DNA from: Roseovarius sp. Pro17
Lineage (GTDB): Bacteria > Pseudomonadota > Alphaproteobacteria > Rhodobacterales > Rhodobacteraceae
Reading direction: 5' to 3'
NCBI RefSeq assembly: GCF_035599575.1
Contig: NZ_CP141179.1
Coordinates: forward strand, 2,170,001-2,234,000
Length of the DNA stretch: 64,000 nt
In this document: piece by piece, positions 9,184 to 18,680 of the stretch
How the letters are laid out: every line of letters starts with the position of its first letter
How positions within the stretch are numbered: position 1 is the stretch's first letter
Notes under the pieces: generated by a model
Seen by the model: the letters and a program-made list of their open reading frames with translations, nothing else
What the model was told of the DNA's origin: nothing
Databases searched by the model: none
Program-made: the position numbers and the translations under genes

Positions 9184-10353
9184 ATGCGTTTTCTGCCCCT
9201 TTTCGCCACACTGCTGCTTGGCACCGCGCCAGCGCTCGCCGCGCCCTGCGGCGGCAATTTCGGCGGTTTCATAGCCGATCTCAAACAGGAGGCAGTGAGC
9301 GGGGGCCACGACAGTGCCGATGTCGATCGCTTTTTCGACCCGGTGCGGCGCGACCCGGCAGTCCTGAAGGCGGATCGCGCACAGGGCGTCTTTCAAAAGC
9401 CGTTTACCAACTTTGCGCAGCATCTGATCTCATCCAACCGCCTCAACACCGGACGGTCCAAGGGGCAATCCTACGACGCGGTTTTTGACCAAATCGAGGT
9501 GGAGCATGGCGTGAGCCGGGGCATCCTGCTGGCCTTTTGGGCGTTTGAGACCGACTTCGGTGGCTTTCAGGGCGATTTCAACACGCTCAGCGCCTTGGTC
9601 ACGCTGGCGCATGACTGCCGCCGCCCGGCGCTGTTCCGCCCCCAGATATTTGCCGCGCTGAAGCTATTTGAGCAGGGTAATTTCGATCCGGCCCGCACCA
9701 CCGGCGCCTGGGCCGGCGAGATAGGAATGGTGCAGATGTTGCCGCAGGACATTCTGGACAATGGCGTTGATGGCGATGGTGATGGGCGTGTATCGCTAAA
9801 AACATCCGCCCCCGATGCGCTGATGTCGGGAGGCCGGATGTTGCGTCATCTGGGCTGGCGCGCAGGCGAACCGTGGCTGCATGAGGTCACTGTGCCCGAC
9901 GGGCTGGACTGGTCGATGACCGGGCTGCGCACCACAAAAACCGGCGCGGAGTGGGCTGCGATGGGCGTGCGATCGCGGGATGGCCGACTGGCGCAAAACC
10001 TGCCCGCTAACATCCTGCTGCCCCAAGGACGCGGTGGGCCGGCCTTTATCGCCTATCCGAATTTTCGCGTTCTTTTCGAATGGAATCAAAGCTATACCTA
10101 CGTTCTGACCGCCGCCTATTTCGCCACGAGGCTGGAAGGCGCGCCGGTCATGGCCCTCGGCAACCCCGATCCGGGGCTGTCGTCGTCACAAATGAAGCAG
10201 CTGCAGGAAAAGCTGGCCGCGCATGGCTATGACGTGGGAAAGGTCGACGGCATTCTAGGTGCCGGAACGCGCGCGGCTGTGCAGGACGCGCAGCAAAAAC
10301 TGGGGATGGCCGCGGATGCGTGGCCGACGCGCGAATTGTTGGGACGGCTGTAA
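9184..10353 (+). CDS. Lytic murein transglycosylase with peptidoglycan-binding domain
   Basis: The 389-residue protein carries a signal peptide (residues 1-20, cleavage after ALA). It has an MltB/SLT_2-type catalytic domain (about 25-315) with the catalytic glutamate probably in FWAFETDFG (near 123) and the EIGMVQMLPQDIL segment (near 180-192). A C-terminal peptidoglycan-binding domain 1 follows (about 330-388, QLQEKLAAHGYDVGKVDGILGAGT). It cleaves the MurNAc-GlcNAc bond, making 1,6-anhydro ends during wall turnover. It stands alone; the downstream smc gene converges on it with a 58-base gap. Confidence 0.92.
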   Translation: MRFLPLFATLLLGTAPALAAPCGGNFGGFIADLKQEAVSGGHDSADVDRFFDPVRRDPAVLKADRAQGVFQKPFTNFAQHLISSNRLNTGRSKGQSYDAVFDQIEVEHGVSRGILLAFWAFETDFGGFQGDFNTLSALVTLAHDCRRPALFRPQIFAALKLFEQGNFDPARTTGAWAGEIGMVQMLPQDILDNGVDGDGDGRVSLKTSAPDALMSGGRMLRHLGWRAGEPWLHEVTVPDGLDWSMTGLRTTKTGAEWAAMGVRSRDGRLAQNLPANILLPQGRGGPAFIAYPNFRVLFEWNQSYTYVLTAAYFATRLEGAPVMALGNPDPGLSSSQMKQLQEKLAAHGYDVGKVDGILGAGTRAAVQDAQQKLGMAADAWPTRELLGRL

Positions 10354-10411
10354 AAATCGCGTCGGCTTGAACGGCGGCCAACACGTCTGACACAAATGAA
10401 GCGCTGTTGTC

Positions 10412-13400
10412 TCACGCCACCAGCGTCTCGGCCTTCTTGAGGTCGACCGACACCAGTTGCGATACGCCCTGCTCGGCCATGGTCACGCCGAACAGGCGGT
10501 CCATCCGGCTCATTGTCACCGCGTTGTGCGTGATGATCAAAAACCGCGTTTCGGTGCGGCGGCACATCTCGTCCAGCAGATCGCAGAACCGCGCCACATT
10601 GGCGTCGTCCAGTGGCGCGTCGACCTCGTCCAGCACGCAGATTGGCGCGGGATTAGCGAGGAACACGCCAAATATCAGCGCCAGCGCAGTCAGCGTCTGC
10701 TCGCCGCCCGACAGCAGGCTGAGCGTCGCCAGTTTCTTGCCCGGCGGCTGACACATGATCTCGAGGCCCGCCTCGAGGGGATCGTCGCTTTCGACCAGCA
10801 CGAGGCTTGCCTCGCCGCCGCCAAAGAGGTGTTTGAACAGCATGGAAAAGTTGGAATTGACCTGCTCGAATGCGGTCAGAAGTCGCTCTCGCCCTTCGCG
10901 GTTGAGGCCGGCTATCCCACTGCGCAGTGCCTTGATCGCTTCTTCCAGATCGGTCTTTTCCGCGATCAGCGTGCCGTGCTCTTCCTCGATTTCCTTGGCG
11001 TCCTCCTCGGCGCGCAGGTTGACAGCGCCCAGCGCGTCGCGCTGACGTTTCAGCCGGTTCACATCGGCCTCAATCGCGTCAGATGACGGCATCCGGTCGA
11101 CGTCGACTTCGAGCGTCTCTAGTAGTGCCTCGGGCGTCACCTCCAGTTCATCGGCGATGCGTTGATGCGCGGCGCGGCGCGCCTCGCTGGCTCCGTCGGT
11201 GCGCGCCTCACTGCGCGCGCGGGCCTCGCGGGCCTCGCCTGCGGCGCGCTCGGCGGTGCGTTCGGCCTCGGTCGCATTGCGCAGCGCGCCTTCGCCGGTG
11301 CTAAGCGCATCGCGCGCCGACGCTTGGCGCGCCTCGGCCTCGGTGATCTTGGCCGCCAAGGTGCCGCGCTCTTCGGCCAGGCGTTCGGGGACTGCTGTGG
11401 CGTCCTTCAGCTCGGCCTCCGACGTCTCCTTGCGCTCAGCCAGTTCGGCACTTCGTTTTTCTGCCGTCTCCAGACGGTGCCGCCAGCCGCTGATTTCCTT
11501 CGTCACTTCTTGGCGACGGCGCACACGGGCCTCGCCCTCGCGGCGCCGCTCGTCATGGGACGACCGGCGCGTCATCATCGTGATGCGCGCGGCCTCGACG
11601 GTCATCTTGATATCCTCGGCGCGGGCGCGCTCGGCGTCCAGATCGCCCAGGTCCGCCAGCCCCTTTTCGGCCTCTGCCAACTGCGCGCGCGCCCCCGTCG
11701 CCTCGTCCTCGTGCCGCGTCACTGCGAGCCCTAGGGACTCGAGCCGGGAGGCCGCCAGATTACGATCCGCCTCGGCCCGGCTGAGGGCGCGGGCAGCATC
11801 GTTTACCGCGCTATCGGCGGCGCGGCGGGCGGCGCGGGCGGCTTTGTCTGCTTCGGTCCGCTCCGCCAACTGGCGGCCCAGCGTTTCGTGCGCGGCGCGC
11901 GCACCATCAGCACGAGCCGTGGCGTGGGCCATCATCTGCTTGAGCTGTTCCAGCCGGTTCAGCTGCTCCAGCCGCAGCGCAGCGGCCGACGGCGCGTCCT
12001 CGGCCCAAGCGCGATAACCGTCCCAGCGCCAAAGATCGCCCTCGACGCTGACAAGGCGTTGACCGGGCTTCAGCAGCGGTTGCAGGCGCGGTCCATCGTC
12101 GGAATCGACGAGGCCGATCTGACTCATGCGGCGGATCAGCACGTCTGGCACCGATACGTTCTGCGTCAGGTCCGGAATGCCTTCTGGCAAGGCTTGCGGC
12201 GCGTCGTATCCGGGCAGTTCTGTCCAGCCCGAGGGGCCGTCCGCGTCGACCTGCGGTGCGCGCAGATCGTCGGCGAGCGCGGCGCCCAGCGCCTTTTCAT
12301 AGCCCTGCTGGACTTGTAGGCGGTCCAGAATTTGGCCGCCCTCGGCAGTGTCGCGCTCGAGCAGACGCGCCAGTGCGGACACCTCGGCGCTGAGCGCGCT
12401 CAGTTCGCCCTCGGCCTCGCTACGTTCGGCGCGGGCATCCGCTTCGCGCGACTGGGTATCGCCGCGTGCCTCGTCAGCGGTTATCAGCGCGGCCTCGGCA
12501 GCTTCGGCAGCGGCTTGCGCGTCCTTTTCGGCCTTGCCTGCTGCGTCGAAATCATGCCCCGCCTGCTTCATCGCGTTGCGGCTATTTTCCACCGCAACAC
12601 GCGCGCGGGTCGCCTCGCCTTCGCTGCGCTCCAGCGTCTTGCGGCTGTCCTGCAAAAGCCGCTGGGCCGACTGATACCGCGCCGACAGGCGCGCAACATC
12701 TTCGGTCAGCGTGGCCAGATCGCTCTCGCGCGCCTGCAAGACCTGAGAGGCCTCGCGTGCGGCCTCAGCTGCTGCCTCCAACCGGTCCTCGTGGCCCTCG
12801 CTGGCCTTCGTCAGCTCGGCCAATTCCCACTCAAGGCGCTGCATCGTATCGCCCGCGTCGCGGTTCAGGCCTGCCTCCCGCTCCATGTCTCGGGCGAGCT
12901 GCGTGATGCGCCCTTCCAGCGTTTCGATCCGGGTACGCGCGGCGGTTTCCTGATCGGCAAGGCTGGCCTGATGGACGCTCAACCGCTGCAGGACGGCGGC
13001 GGCGATCGCCTCTTCCTCACGTAGGGACGGCAAGGCGTCATCGGCTGCGGTGCGGATTTTCGCCGCCTCGCGCGCGGCCGTTTCGGCCCGCGCGGTGGTC
13101 GCTGTACGCTCGCGCAACTCAGCGCGGGCAACGTTCAACGCCTCGTCCGCCTCGCGCCAGCGACGGTAGAGCAATAGCCCCTCGGCGCTGCGCAGCTCGT
13201 CCCCGATGGCGCGGTAGCGGGCAGCCTGCCGGGCTTGGCGCGCCAGCGTGGCGAGCTGCGCAGCCAGTTGATCGACCGTGTCATCGACGCGGGTCAGGTT
13301 CGCCTCGGCGCCCCTTAATTTTAGCTCGGCCTCGTGGCGGCGCTGGTAAAGGCCCGAAATGCCGGCCGCCTCCTCCAGAATACGACGGCGCGCCTTGGGC

Positions 13401-13867
13401 TTGGCGTTGATCAGCTCGGAAATCTGGCCTTGCCGCACCAATGCGGGCGAATGCGCGCCGGTCGAGGCATCGGCGAATAGCATCTGCACATCGCGGGCGC
13501 GCACGTCCTTGCCGTTGACCTGATAGGCGCTGCCGACGTCGCGGGTGATGCGGCGAATAATCTCGATATGATCAGCGTCGTTGAACCCTGCGGGCGCAAG
13601 GCGGTCGGCATTGTCGATATGGATCGTCACCTCGGCAAAGTTGCGCGCGCCGCGCGAGGCGGCGCCGGCAAAGATCACATCCTCCATCCCGCCGCCGCGC
13701 ATGGCGGTCGGTCGGTTTTCGCCCATGACCCAGCGCAGCGCCTCCAAAAGGTTCGACTTGCCGCAGCCATTTGGGCCGACCACGCCTGTCAGCCCGCTGC
13801 CGATGATCAGATCGGTCGGATCGACAAAGCTTTTGAAGCCGGTCAGTTTGAGCTTGGAGAAGCGCAA
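10412..13867 (-). CDS. smc: Chromosome segregation ATPase SMC
   Basis: The 1151-residue protein has the full SMC architecture. An N-terminal Walker A lies at residues 31-39 (GPNGCGKSN). Long Ala/Glu/Arg-rich coiled coils surround a hinge at roughly 500-640. The C-terminal head has the ABC signature LSGGEQTLTALAL and Walker B CVLDEVDAPLDD. It condenses and aligns chromosome arms with ScpA and ScpB, which are not in this window. The length matches alphaproteobacterial SMCs. The opposite strand holds many long frames here that are only shadows of the GC-rich coiled-coil code. Confidence 0.97.
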   Translation of the reverse strand: MRFSKLKLTGFKSFVDPTDLIIGSGLTGVVGPNGCGKSNLLEALRWVMGENRPTAMRGGGMEDVIFAGAASRGARNFAEVTIHIDNADRLAPAGFNDADHIEIIRRITRDVGSAYQVNGKDVRARDVQMLFADASTGAHSPALVRQGQISELINAKPKARRRILEEAAGISGLYQRRHEAELKLRGAEANLTRVDDTVDQLAAQLATLARQARQAARYRAIGDELRSAEGLLLYRRWREADEALNVARAELRERTATTARAETAAREAAKIRTAADDALPSLREEEAIAAAVLQRLSVHQASLADQETAARTRIETLEGRITQLARDMEREAGLNRDAGDTMQRLEWELAELTKASEGHEDRLEAAAEAAREASQVLQARESDLATLTEDVARLSARYQSAQRLLQDSRKTLERSEGEATRARVAVENSRNAMKQAGHDFDAAGKAEKDAQAAAEAAEAALITADEARGDTQSREADARAERSEAEGELSALSAEVSALARLLERDTAEGGQILDRLQVQQGYEKALGAALADDLRAPQVDADGPSGWTELPGYDAPQALPEGIPDLTQNVSVPDVLIRRMSQIGLVDSDDGPRLQPLLKPGQRLVSVEGDLWRWDGYRAWAEDAPSAAALRLEQLNRLEQLKQMMAHATARADGARAAHETLGRQLAERTEADKAARAARRAADSAVNDAARALSRAEADRNLAASRLESLGLAVTRHEDEATGARAQLAEAEKGLADLGDLDAERARAEDIKMTVEAARITMMTRRSSHDERRREGEARVRRRQEVTKEISGWRHRLETAEKRSAELAERKETSEAELKDATAVPERLAEERGTLAAKITEAEARQASARDALSTGEGALRNATEAERTAERAAGEAREARARSEARTDGASEARRAAHQRIADELEVTPEALLETLEVDVDRMPSSDAIEADVNRLKRQRDALGAVNLRAEEDAKEIEEEHGTLIAEKTDLEEAIKALRSGIAGLNREGRERLLTAFEQVNSNFSMLFKHLFGGGEASLVLVESDDPLEAGLEIMCQPPGKKLATLSLLSGGEQTLTALALIFGVFLANPAPICVLDEVDAPLDDANVARFCDLLDEMCRRTETRFLIITHNAVTMSRMDRLFGVTMAEQGVSQLVSVDLKKAETLVA

Positions 13868-14065
13868 GAGGGTGTCTCGCTCCCTTAAGGTTTCGCGTGA
13901 TTCCGGGTTTGGGGCAATGTGGCGGTGCTAATGGCGTCCTGTCAACGGTCAAACCCCCGTATCTGGCGGCCGCGGTGCAGTTATCCACAAGATATTGACG
14001 CGACGGAAAGGGTGCATGGGCGCGCACCCTTGACTTAGCGCGCTCTGGCGGCGCAGATCAGGCGC

Positions 14066-14515
14066 ATGTTAATTGTTGAGCCCTGCAGCCCTCTGGACCC
14101 CGGCCCCCACGCGCTGCTGGAACAAAGCCACGCGTTGATGCAGGAGTTGTTCGAGCCCGAAGAAAACTATTTCCTCGGTTTCGAAGCGCTTTGCGCGCCG
14201 AACGTGCACTTTGTCCTCGCACGCAGTGGCACCGAAATTCTGGGTACCGGTGCGCTGGTGCAGATGGACGGGTACGGCGAGGTGAAGTCGATGTTCACCG
14301 GACCGAATGCGCGCGGACGCGGCGTAGCGGCCGCAATCCTGCGTGCGCTCGAAGATCACGCACGCGGATTGGGCCTGACTATCCTGCGACTTGAGACAGG
14401 CGAGGCGCTACTCGCTGCGATTCGCCTATACGAAAGGTACGGCTTTCGCCGCTGCGACCGGTTCGGCACCTACGAGGCGAATGACGTCAGCGTCTACATG
14501 GAAAAGGCGCTCTAG
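14066..14515 (+). CDS. GNAT family N-acetyltransferase
   Basis: The 149-residue protein has the GNAT acetyl-CoA site: EVKSMFTGPNARGRGVAAAIL (about residues 72-92), containing the R-x-x-G-x-G/A pyrophosphate loop, followed by LETGEALLAAIRLYERYGF (about 114-132), the usual strand 5/helix 4 region. The N-terminal EPEENYFLGFEAL resembles PanZ/YhdJ-like single-domain acetyltransferases of unknown substrate. It is convergent with the next small gene, and the two stop codons share the palindrome CTAG at 14512-14515. Confidence 0.88.
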   Translation: MLIVEPCSPLDPGPHALLEQSHALMQELFEPEENYFLGFEALCAPNVHFVLARSGTEILGTGALVQMDGYGEVKSMFTGPNARGRGVAAAILRALEDHARGLGLTILRLETGEALLAAIRLYERYGFRRCDRFGTYEANDVSVYMEKAL

Positions 14516-14724
14516 CCCTTCGGCTCTTCGGTCTTGTCCTGCTCGCCCGTTTCTTGAGCGGCCTTCTCCTGCGCGGCCTTCATGCGTGCCAGAAGTTCAG
14601 CCTTGCCGGGGCGCTTGCCCGAGCGTTTGCCGAACGGATCCTTGTCCGATCCCGGCTCGTTATGCTCTGAATGGCGCGGTGCGTTGCGGCCCATTTTGGG
14701 GGCTCCTTGTGCCTTGTAGTTCAT
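14512..14724 (-). CDS. Small basic conserved protein of unknown function
   Basis: This 70-residue, highly charged protein starts MNYKAQGAPKMGRNAPRHSE and ends in a Lys/Glu/Gln-rich helix (KAELLARMKAAQEKAAQE). ATG 14724 is preferred over 14733 and 14793 because AAGGA sits eight bases upstream. Similar short proteins with the MGRNAPRH element are common in Rhodobacteraceae to my knowledge, without function. It has no membrane segment. It is followed on the same strand, after convergence, by nothing co-directional. Confidence 0.6.
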   Translation of the reverse strand: MNYKAQGAPKMGRNAPRHSEHNEPGSDKDPFGKRSGKRPGKAELLARMKAAQEKAAQETGEQDKTEEPKG

Positions 14725-14803
14725 GGCGATCATCCTTGGTGGGCGTAGCTGCCCCCTGCGCCTGCTCTTGCCCCAAAGTGGCGCGATATACAAGCGCCTC
14801 GGA

Positions 14804-15202
14804 TTACGCGCGCACCGCCTCGCACGTCAATTCGGCCAGACCACCCACAATCTCGTAGACGTCGCAATCGTAGGTATTTCCGCGCGGCAGCGGTGCCAGC
14901 CTCTGCCCACAATCGAGTCGCGCCGTCATCAGCGCCGCGTCGCCGTCCAGCTTGCGCACACGGCAGCCCGACACCTGCTCAATCGCGGCAGTGCCCTGCG
15001 GCGCGACAGCATCAAGGCGCGGCGCCCACCTTGTATTCAGGCGCATCGCCTCGGCCTGCAGGCCATCGACGCGCACATCGAATGTGTCGCCCTGCACAGT
15101 GATGCGAACCGGCTCGACCCCGCGAAATGCCGGGCCGGGCGTATTGCACGCAACGACGAAAAGCAGAGCTGTCGCCGCAAAAAGGCGTTGGGCATATTTC
15201 AT
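14804..15202 (-). CDS. Putative lipoprotein
   Basis: The 132-residue protein has a lipoprotein signal: MKYAQRLFAATALLFVVAC with the lipobox cysteine at residue 19 (VVAC-N). The mature part contains four more cysteines (SGCRV, RLDCGQ, YDCDV, LTCEA) that could form two disulfides in the periplasm. No named family was recognised. It is divergent from preT with about 160 bases between, and is probably a membrane-anchored structural or binding protein; this is inference from the signal and cysteines only. Confidence 0.65.
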   Translation of the reverse strand: MKYAQRLFAATALLFVVACNTPGPAFRGVEPVRITVQGDTFDVRVDGLQAEAMRLNTRWAPRLDAVAPQGTAAIEQVSGCRVRKLDGDAALMTARLDCGQRLAPLPRGNTYDCDVYEIVGGLAELTCEAVRA

Positions 15203-15296
15203 GCCCCCACTCTGGCAGGCGAAGGGTTAACAGAGGGTTACCTGGCGACAAGGAAACGCCCGCGCAGCGCTAAACAACGTCAATCACATCCAAATT

Positions 15297-15312
15297 TTTA
15301 CCAGTTGATAAA
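15297..15312. promoter_or_regulatory. Candidate RutR-type operator upstream of preT
   Basis: TTTACCAGTTGATAAA is a 16-base near-palindrome ending 53 bases before preT. It resembles the E. coli RutR consensus TTGACCAnnTGGTCAA with four mismatches and is closer in spacing and TACCA/TGATA half-sites to the box at 19417. As the pyrimidine locus encodes a RutR-like regulator, control of preT by it is plausible but unproven. Confidence 0.4.
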
Positions 15313-15365
15313 ATTTCGAAACGTGCTTTACTGGGCGTCAGCCACCCCCTTCTGAGGAGGACGCC

Positions 15366-16697
15366 ATGACGGACACCGCACTGACCCCCGGCATCGTTGC
15401 AGGCCGACTGCCTGCCGAAGACTACGCCGAGAACTTCTCGGATCTGCACCCGAAACTGGACCGGCACGAGGCGCTGGTCGCGGCGGATCGCTGTTACTTT
15501 TGCCATGATGCGCCCTGCATCACGGCCTGCCCCACGGATATCGACATCCCGCTATTCATCCGCCAGATCGCCACCGGCACGCCCGAGGCAGCGGCAAAAA
15601 CGATCCTCAGCCAGAACATCATGGGCGGCATGTGTGCCCGCGTCTGCCCGACCGAAACGCTTTGCGAAGAGGTCTGTGTGCGCGAGGTGGCCGAGGGCAA
15701 GCCGGTGCTGATCGGCCAGCTTCAACGCTACGCCACCGACACGTTGATGGAGGCCGGCGTGCATCCGTTCACACGCGCCGAGCCAACGGGCAAGCGTGTA
15801 GCGGTCGTCGGCGCCGGACCTGCGGGCCTTTCCTGCGCGCACCGACTGGCGATGCTGGGGCATGACGTGACCGTCTATGATGCCCGGCCCAAGCCCGGCG
15901 GGCTGAACGAATACGGTATCGCCAGTTACAAGACGCCCGATGACTTCGCCGCGCGCGAGGTGGAGTGGCTGCTGCAGATCGGTGGAATCACGATTAAGAC
16001 GGGCCAAAGCCTGGGTGACACGCTGACACTAGACCAGCTGAAATCCGATCATGACACCGTCTTTCTTGGCATCGGTCTGGGCGGCGTCAACGCGCTGGGG
16101 CTGGACGGCGAGGACAAGGATGGGGTGCGCGACGCGGTCGATTTCATCGCCGATCTGCGACAGGCCAGCGATGTGGCAGCCCTGCCCATAGGGCGCGATG
16201 TGGTGGTGATTGGCGGCGGAATGACCGCCGTGGATGCGGCCGTGCAGGCCAAGCTGCTAGGCGCGCTGAACGTCACGCTGGTTTACCGGCGCGGGCGCGA
16301 GCGGATGAATGCAAGCGCGTTTGAGCAGGATCTGGCCGCGTCCTCGGGCGTGCGGATCATAACCAACGCCAGCCCCCGCTGTGTGATCGGTAATGGTGCC
16401 GTGCGGGAGGTCGAGTTTGAGTATACCGATGATGACCTGCAGCCTACAGGTCAGACATTTCGCCTCGCTGCCGATCAGGTATTCCGCGCCATCGGCCAGA
16501 CGCTCGAAGGCGCCAGCCTTCCCGATCTGGACGGGCGCAAGATTGCTGTCACCAGCGTTGGTCGCACGTCGATTCCGGGCGTTTGGGCGGGTGGCGATTG
16601 CGCGGCGGGCGGCGACGACCTGACCGTGACCGCAGTGGCCGAAGGCCGCGACGCCGCGATGGACATTCACGCCAGCCTGATGGCGCAGCAGGGCTGA
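15366..16697 (+). CDS. preT: NAD-dependent dihydropyrimidine dehydrogenase subunit PreT
   Basis: This is the FAD/NAD(P)H and Fe-S electron-input subunit of bacterial dihydropyrimidine dehydrogenase, which reduces uracil and thymine in the first step of reductive degradation. The 443-residue protein has an N-terminal cysteine-rich cluster domain (CYFCHDAPCITACPTDIDIP at about 40-58, then MCARVCPTETLCEEVC), an FAD loop VVGAGPAGLSCAH near residue 141, and an NAD(P)H loop VVVIGGGMTAVDAA near 278. AGGAGG precedes the ATG. preA follows after 24 bases. Confidence 0.95.
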   Translation: MTDTALTPGIVAGRLPAEDYAENFSDLHPKLDRHEALVAADRCYFCHDAPCITACPTDIDIPLFIRQIATGTPEAAAKTILSQNIMGGMCARVCPTETLCEEVCVREVAEGKPVLIGQLQRYATDTLMEAGVHPFTRAEPTGKRVAVVGAGPAGLSCAHRLAMLGHDVTVYDARPKPGGLNEYGIASYKTPDDFAAREVEWLLQIGGITIKTGQSLGDTLTLDQLKSDHDTVFLGIGLGGVNALGLDGEDKDGVRDAVDFIADLRQASDVAALPIGRDVVVIGGGMTAVDAAVQAKLLGALNVTLVYRRGRERMNASAFEQDLAASSGVRIITNASPRCVIGNGAVREVEFEYTDDDLQPTGQTFRLAADQVFRAIGQTLEGASLPDLDGRKIAVTSVGRTSIPGVWAGGDCAAGGDDLTVTAVAEGRDAAMDIHASLMAQQG

Positions 16698-16721
16698 ACA
16701 GCCTGCGAAGGGAGCAAACAC

Positions 16722-18026
16722 ATGGCAGACCTCACCAGCGACTTTATCGGGATCAAATCCCCAAATCCCTTCTGGCTAGCTTCGGCGCCGCCGACGGACA
16801 AGGAATACAACGTCCGCCGCGCGTTTGAGGCGGGCTGGGGCGGCGCGGTATGGAAGACGCTGGGCGAGGCAGGCCCGCCGGTAGTCAATGTCAACGGCCC
16901 GCGCTACGGCGCGATCTACGGCGCAGACAGACGCCTGCTGGGCCTCAACAATATCGAGCTGATCACCGATCGCCCGCTGGAGGTGAACCTCGAGGAAATG
17001 AAGCGCGTCAAGCGCGACTATCCGGATCACGCGCTGATCGCATCGCTGATGGTGCCCATGAACGAGGACGCGTGGCAGGAGATCCTGCGCCGCGTCGAGG
17101 ATACCGGCTGCGACGGGGTCGAGCTGAACTTCGGTTGCCCGCACGGGATGAGCGAGCGCGGCATGGGCAGCGCCATGGGACAGGTTCCCGAATATGTCGG
17201 ACAAGTCGCGCATTGGTGCAAGAAGCACAGCGATCTGCCGGTAATCGTCAAGCTGACGCCGAACATCACCGACATCCGCAAGCCCGCGCAGGCGGCGATG
17301 GAGGGGGGCGCGGATGCCGTCAGCCTCATCAATACGATCAACTCGATCACCTCGGTCGATCTGGACCTCTTTGCGCCGGAACCCACAATCGACGGGCAAG
17401 GCGCGCATGGCGGTTATTGCGGCCCGGCGGTGAAACCCATCGCGCTGAACATGGTCGCCGAGATCGCCCGCGATCCGGCCACGCGCGGCCTGCCGATCAG
17501 TGGCATCGGCGGCATCACCACATGGCGCGATGCGGCCGAATTCATGGCACTGGGGGCCGGGAACGTGCAAGTCTGCACAGCCGCGATGACCTACGGCTTC
17601 AAGATAGTGGAGGAGATGATCTCGGGTCTTAGCCAGTGGATGGACGAAAAGGGGATGACCAGCACCGCCGAAATCGTTGGGCGCGCAGTGCCAAATACCG
17701 TCAACTGGCAGGATTTGAACCTCAATTACGTCGCCAAGGCGGTCATCAATCAGGACGAGTGCATCAAATGCGGCCGCTGCTATGCGGCCTGCGAGGATAC
17801 GTCGCATCAGGCGATTTCAATGTCTGCGGACCGCGTGTTCGAAGTGATCGATGCCGAATGCGTCGCCTGCAATCTCTGCGTCAACGTCTGCCCCGTCGAA
17901 GGCTGCATCACGATGGAGCAAATGATGCCGGGTCAGACCGATCCGCGCACTGGCAAGGTGGTCGAGGCGGAGTACGCAAATTGGACGACCCACCCCAACA
18001 ATCCGGGAAAATGCGCAGCAGAATAG
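16722..18026 (+). CDS. preA: NAD-dependent dihydropyrimidine dehydrogenase subunit PreA
   Basis: This is the FMN-containing catalytic subunit partnered with PreT. The 434-residue protein begins with a dihydroorotate-dehydrogenase-like barrel (IGIKSPNPFWLASAPPTD at residues 8-25; NFGCPHGMSERGMG near 142-155 with the active-site cysteine region). It ends with two 4Fe-4S motifs, CIKCGRCYAAC and CVACNLCVNVCPVEGC (about 346-400). It converts pyrimidines to 5,6-dihydropyrimidines. GAAGGGAG lies upstream of the ATG at a normal distance. Confidence 0.96.
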   Translation: MADLTSDFIGIKSPNPFWLASAPPTDKEYNVRRAFEAGWGGAVWKTLGEAGPPVVNVNGPRYGAIYGADRRLLGLNNIELITDRPLEVNLEEMKRVKRDYPDHALIASLMVPMNEDAWQEILRRVEDTGCDGVELNFGCPHGMSERGMGSAMGQVPEYVGQVAHWCKKHSDLPVIVKLTPNITDIRKPAQAAMEGGADAVSLINTINSITSVDLDLFAPEPTIDGQGAHGGYCGPAVKPIALNMVAEIARDPATRGLPISGIGGITTWRDAAEFMALGAGNVQVCTAAMTYGFKIVEEMISGLSQWMDEKGMTSTAEIVGRAVPNTVNWQDLNLNYVAKAVINQDECIKCGRCYAACEDTSHQAISMSADRVFEVIDAECVACNLCVNVCPVEGCITMEQMMPGQTDPRTGKVVEAEYANWTTHPNNPGKCAAE

Positions 18027-18066
18027 TGGGATTTTTCGCAGAAATATCTGCCCAGAGAAAATTCGC

Positions 18067-18081
18067 GAGTATTTTTAGAAC
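18067..18081 (-). repeat. Copy of a GTTCTnAAAATACTC interspersed repeat
   Basis: On the minus strand this reads GTTCTAAAAATACTC. The same 15-base core occurs at 23838-23852, 23885-23899 (inverted) and 26908-26922, all between genes. This copy lies 40 bases after preA, next to a small hairpin (GCAGA-AATA-TCTGC). Confidence 0.55.
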
Positions 18082-18203
18082 AAAAGTTGGGCCTGCCTGC
18101 CGGGGCAGATGACCACAAGCTGATCGCCACAGCGTATCAGGGCAAACGTCGCGTCCACGCTGTCGTCGTAAATCTGTCCCGCTCGACCTAGCGGTCCACC
18201 ACT

Positions 18204-18623
18204 TTAGATACGGTCGCATCGAGCCACCGGATCGTCCGGCCAGAAATCAGGATTCCAATTCAGCGTCACCTTCTGCATGGCGACCAGCCTGCCAAGCTGT
18301 TGCAAATGGACGGGTTAACACCTGCGCTCATGTTTGACGCCGCCCCGACGCTTGCCCAGATCCTCCCACGCCTCAGCGCCGCTCGTGTCGATAACCCGCG
18401 CGCCGTCTCCGCCCGGCTCGTCATCGCCCAAGAGCTGCCCCGACACCGCCTGCGCCCGTGGCCGCACTCCAAAACCGCTCGCCACGCGAACCGCGCGCAA
18501 CATTTGATCTGTGCGCAACCGCGCCAAGGTTTCATCGTCATGCCCGGCACCCTCAGCGCCAAGTTCCCGATATAAAAACTCCACCATGAAGCCCTCACCA
18601 AAGGCCCGCCACCCGCATGCACT
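18204..18623 (-). pseudogene. Interrupted reading frame of unknown origin
   Basis: The 650 bases between preA and the regulator gene hold no intact gene. On the minus strand one frame runs from 18623 to 18204 with a single internal TAA at 18315-18317. The first part (MVEFLYRELGAEGAGHDDET onward, 90 residues from ATG 18587) and the second (MQKVTLNWNPDFWPDDPVA) are in the same frame, so the stop may split one former gene. I do not recognise the family. It could equally be chance open frames in GC-rich DNA. The remainder, 18082-18203, shows nothing clear. Confidence 0.35.
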
Positions 18624-18680
18624 CTACCCCGTTTCCGGCCTTGGGCCCAAGCGCCATCGCGACAGAGGATTAACGCGGTC

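Noticed and set aside
10457..13024. Many long plus-strand frames opposite smc, up to 272 codons
   Set aside because: They are antisense shadows of GC-rich coiled-coil codons; SMC itself is clear and the frames have no recognisable domains.
16776..17807. 343-codon minus-strand frame opposite preA
   Set aside because: PreA motifs on the plus strand are complete; the antisense frame is composition-driven.
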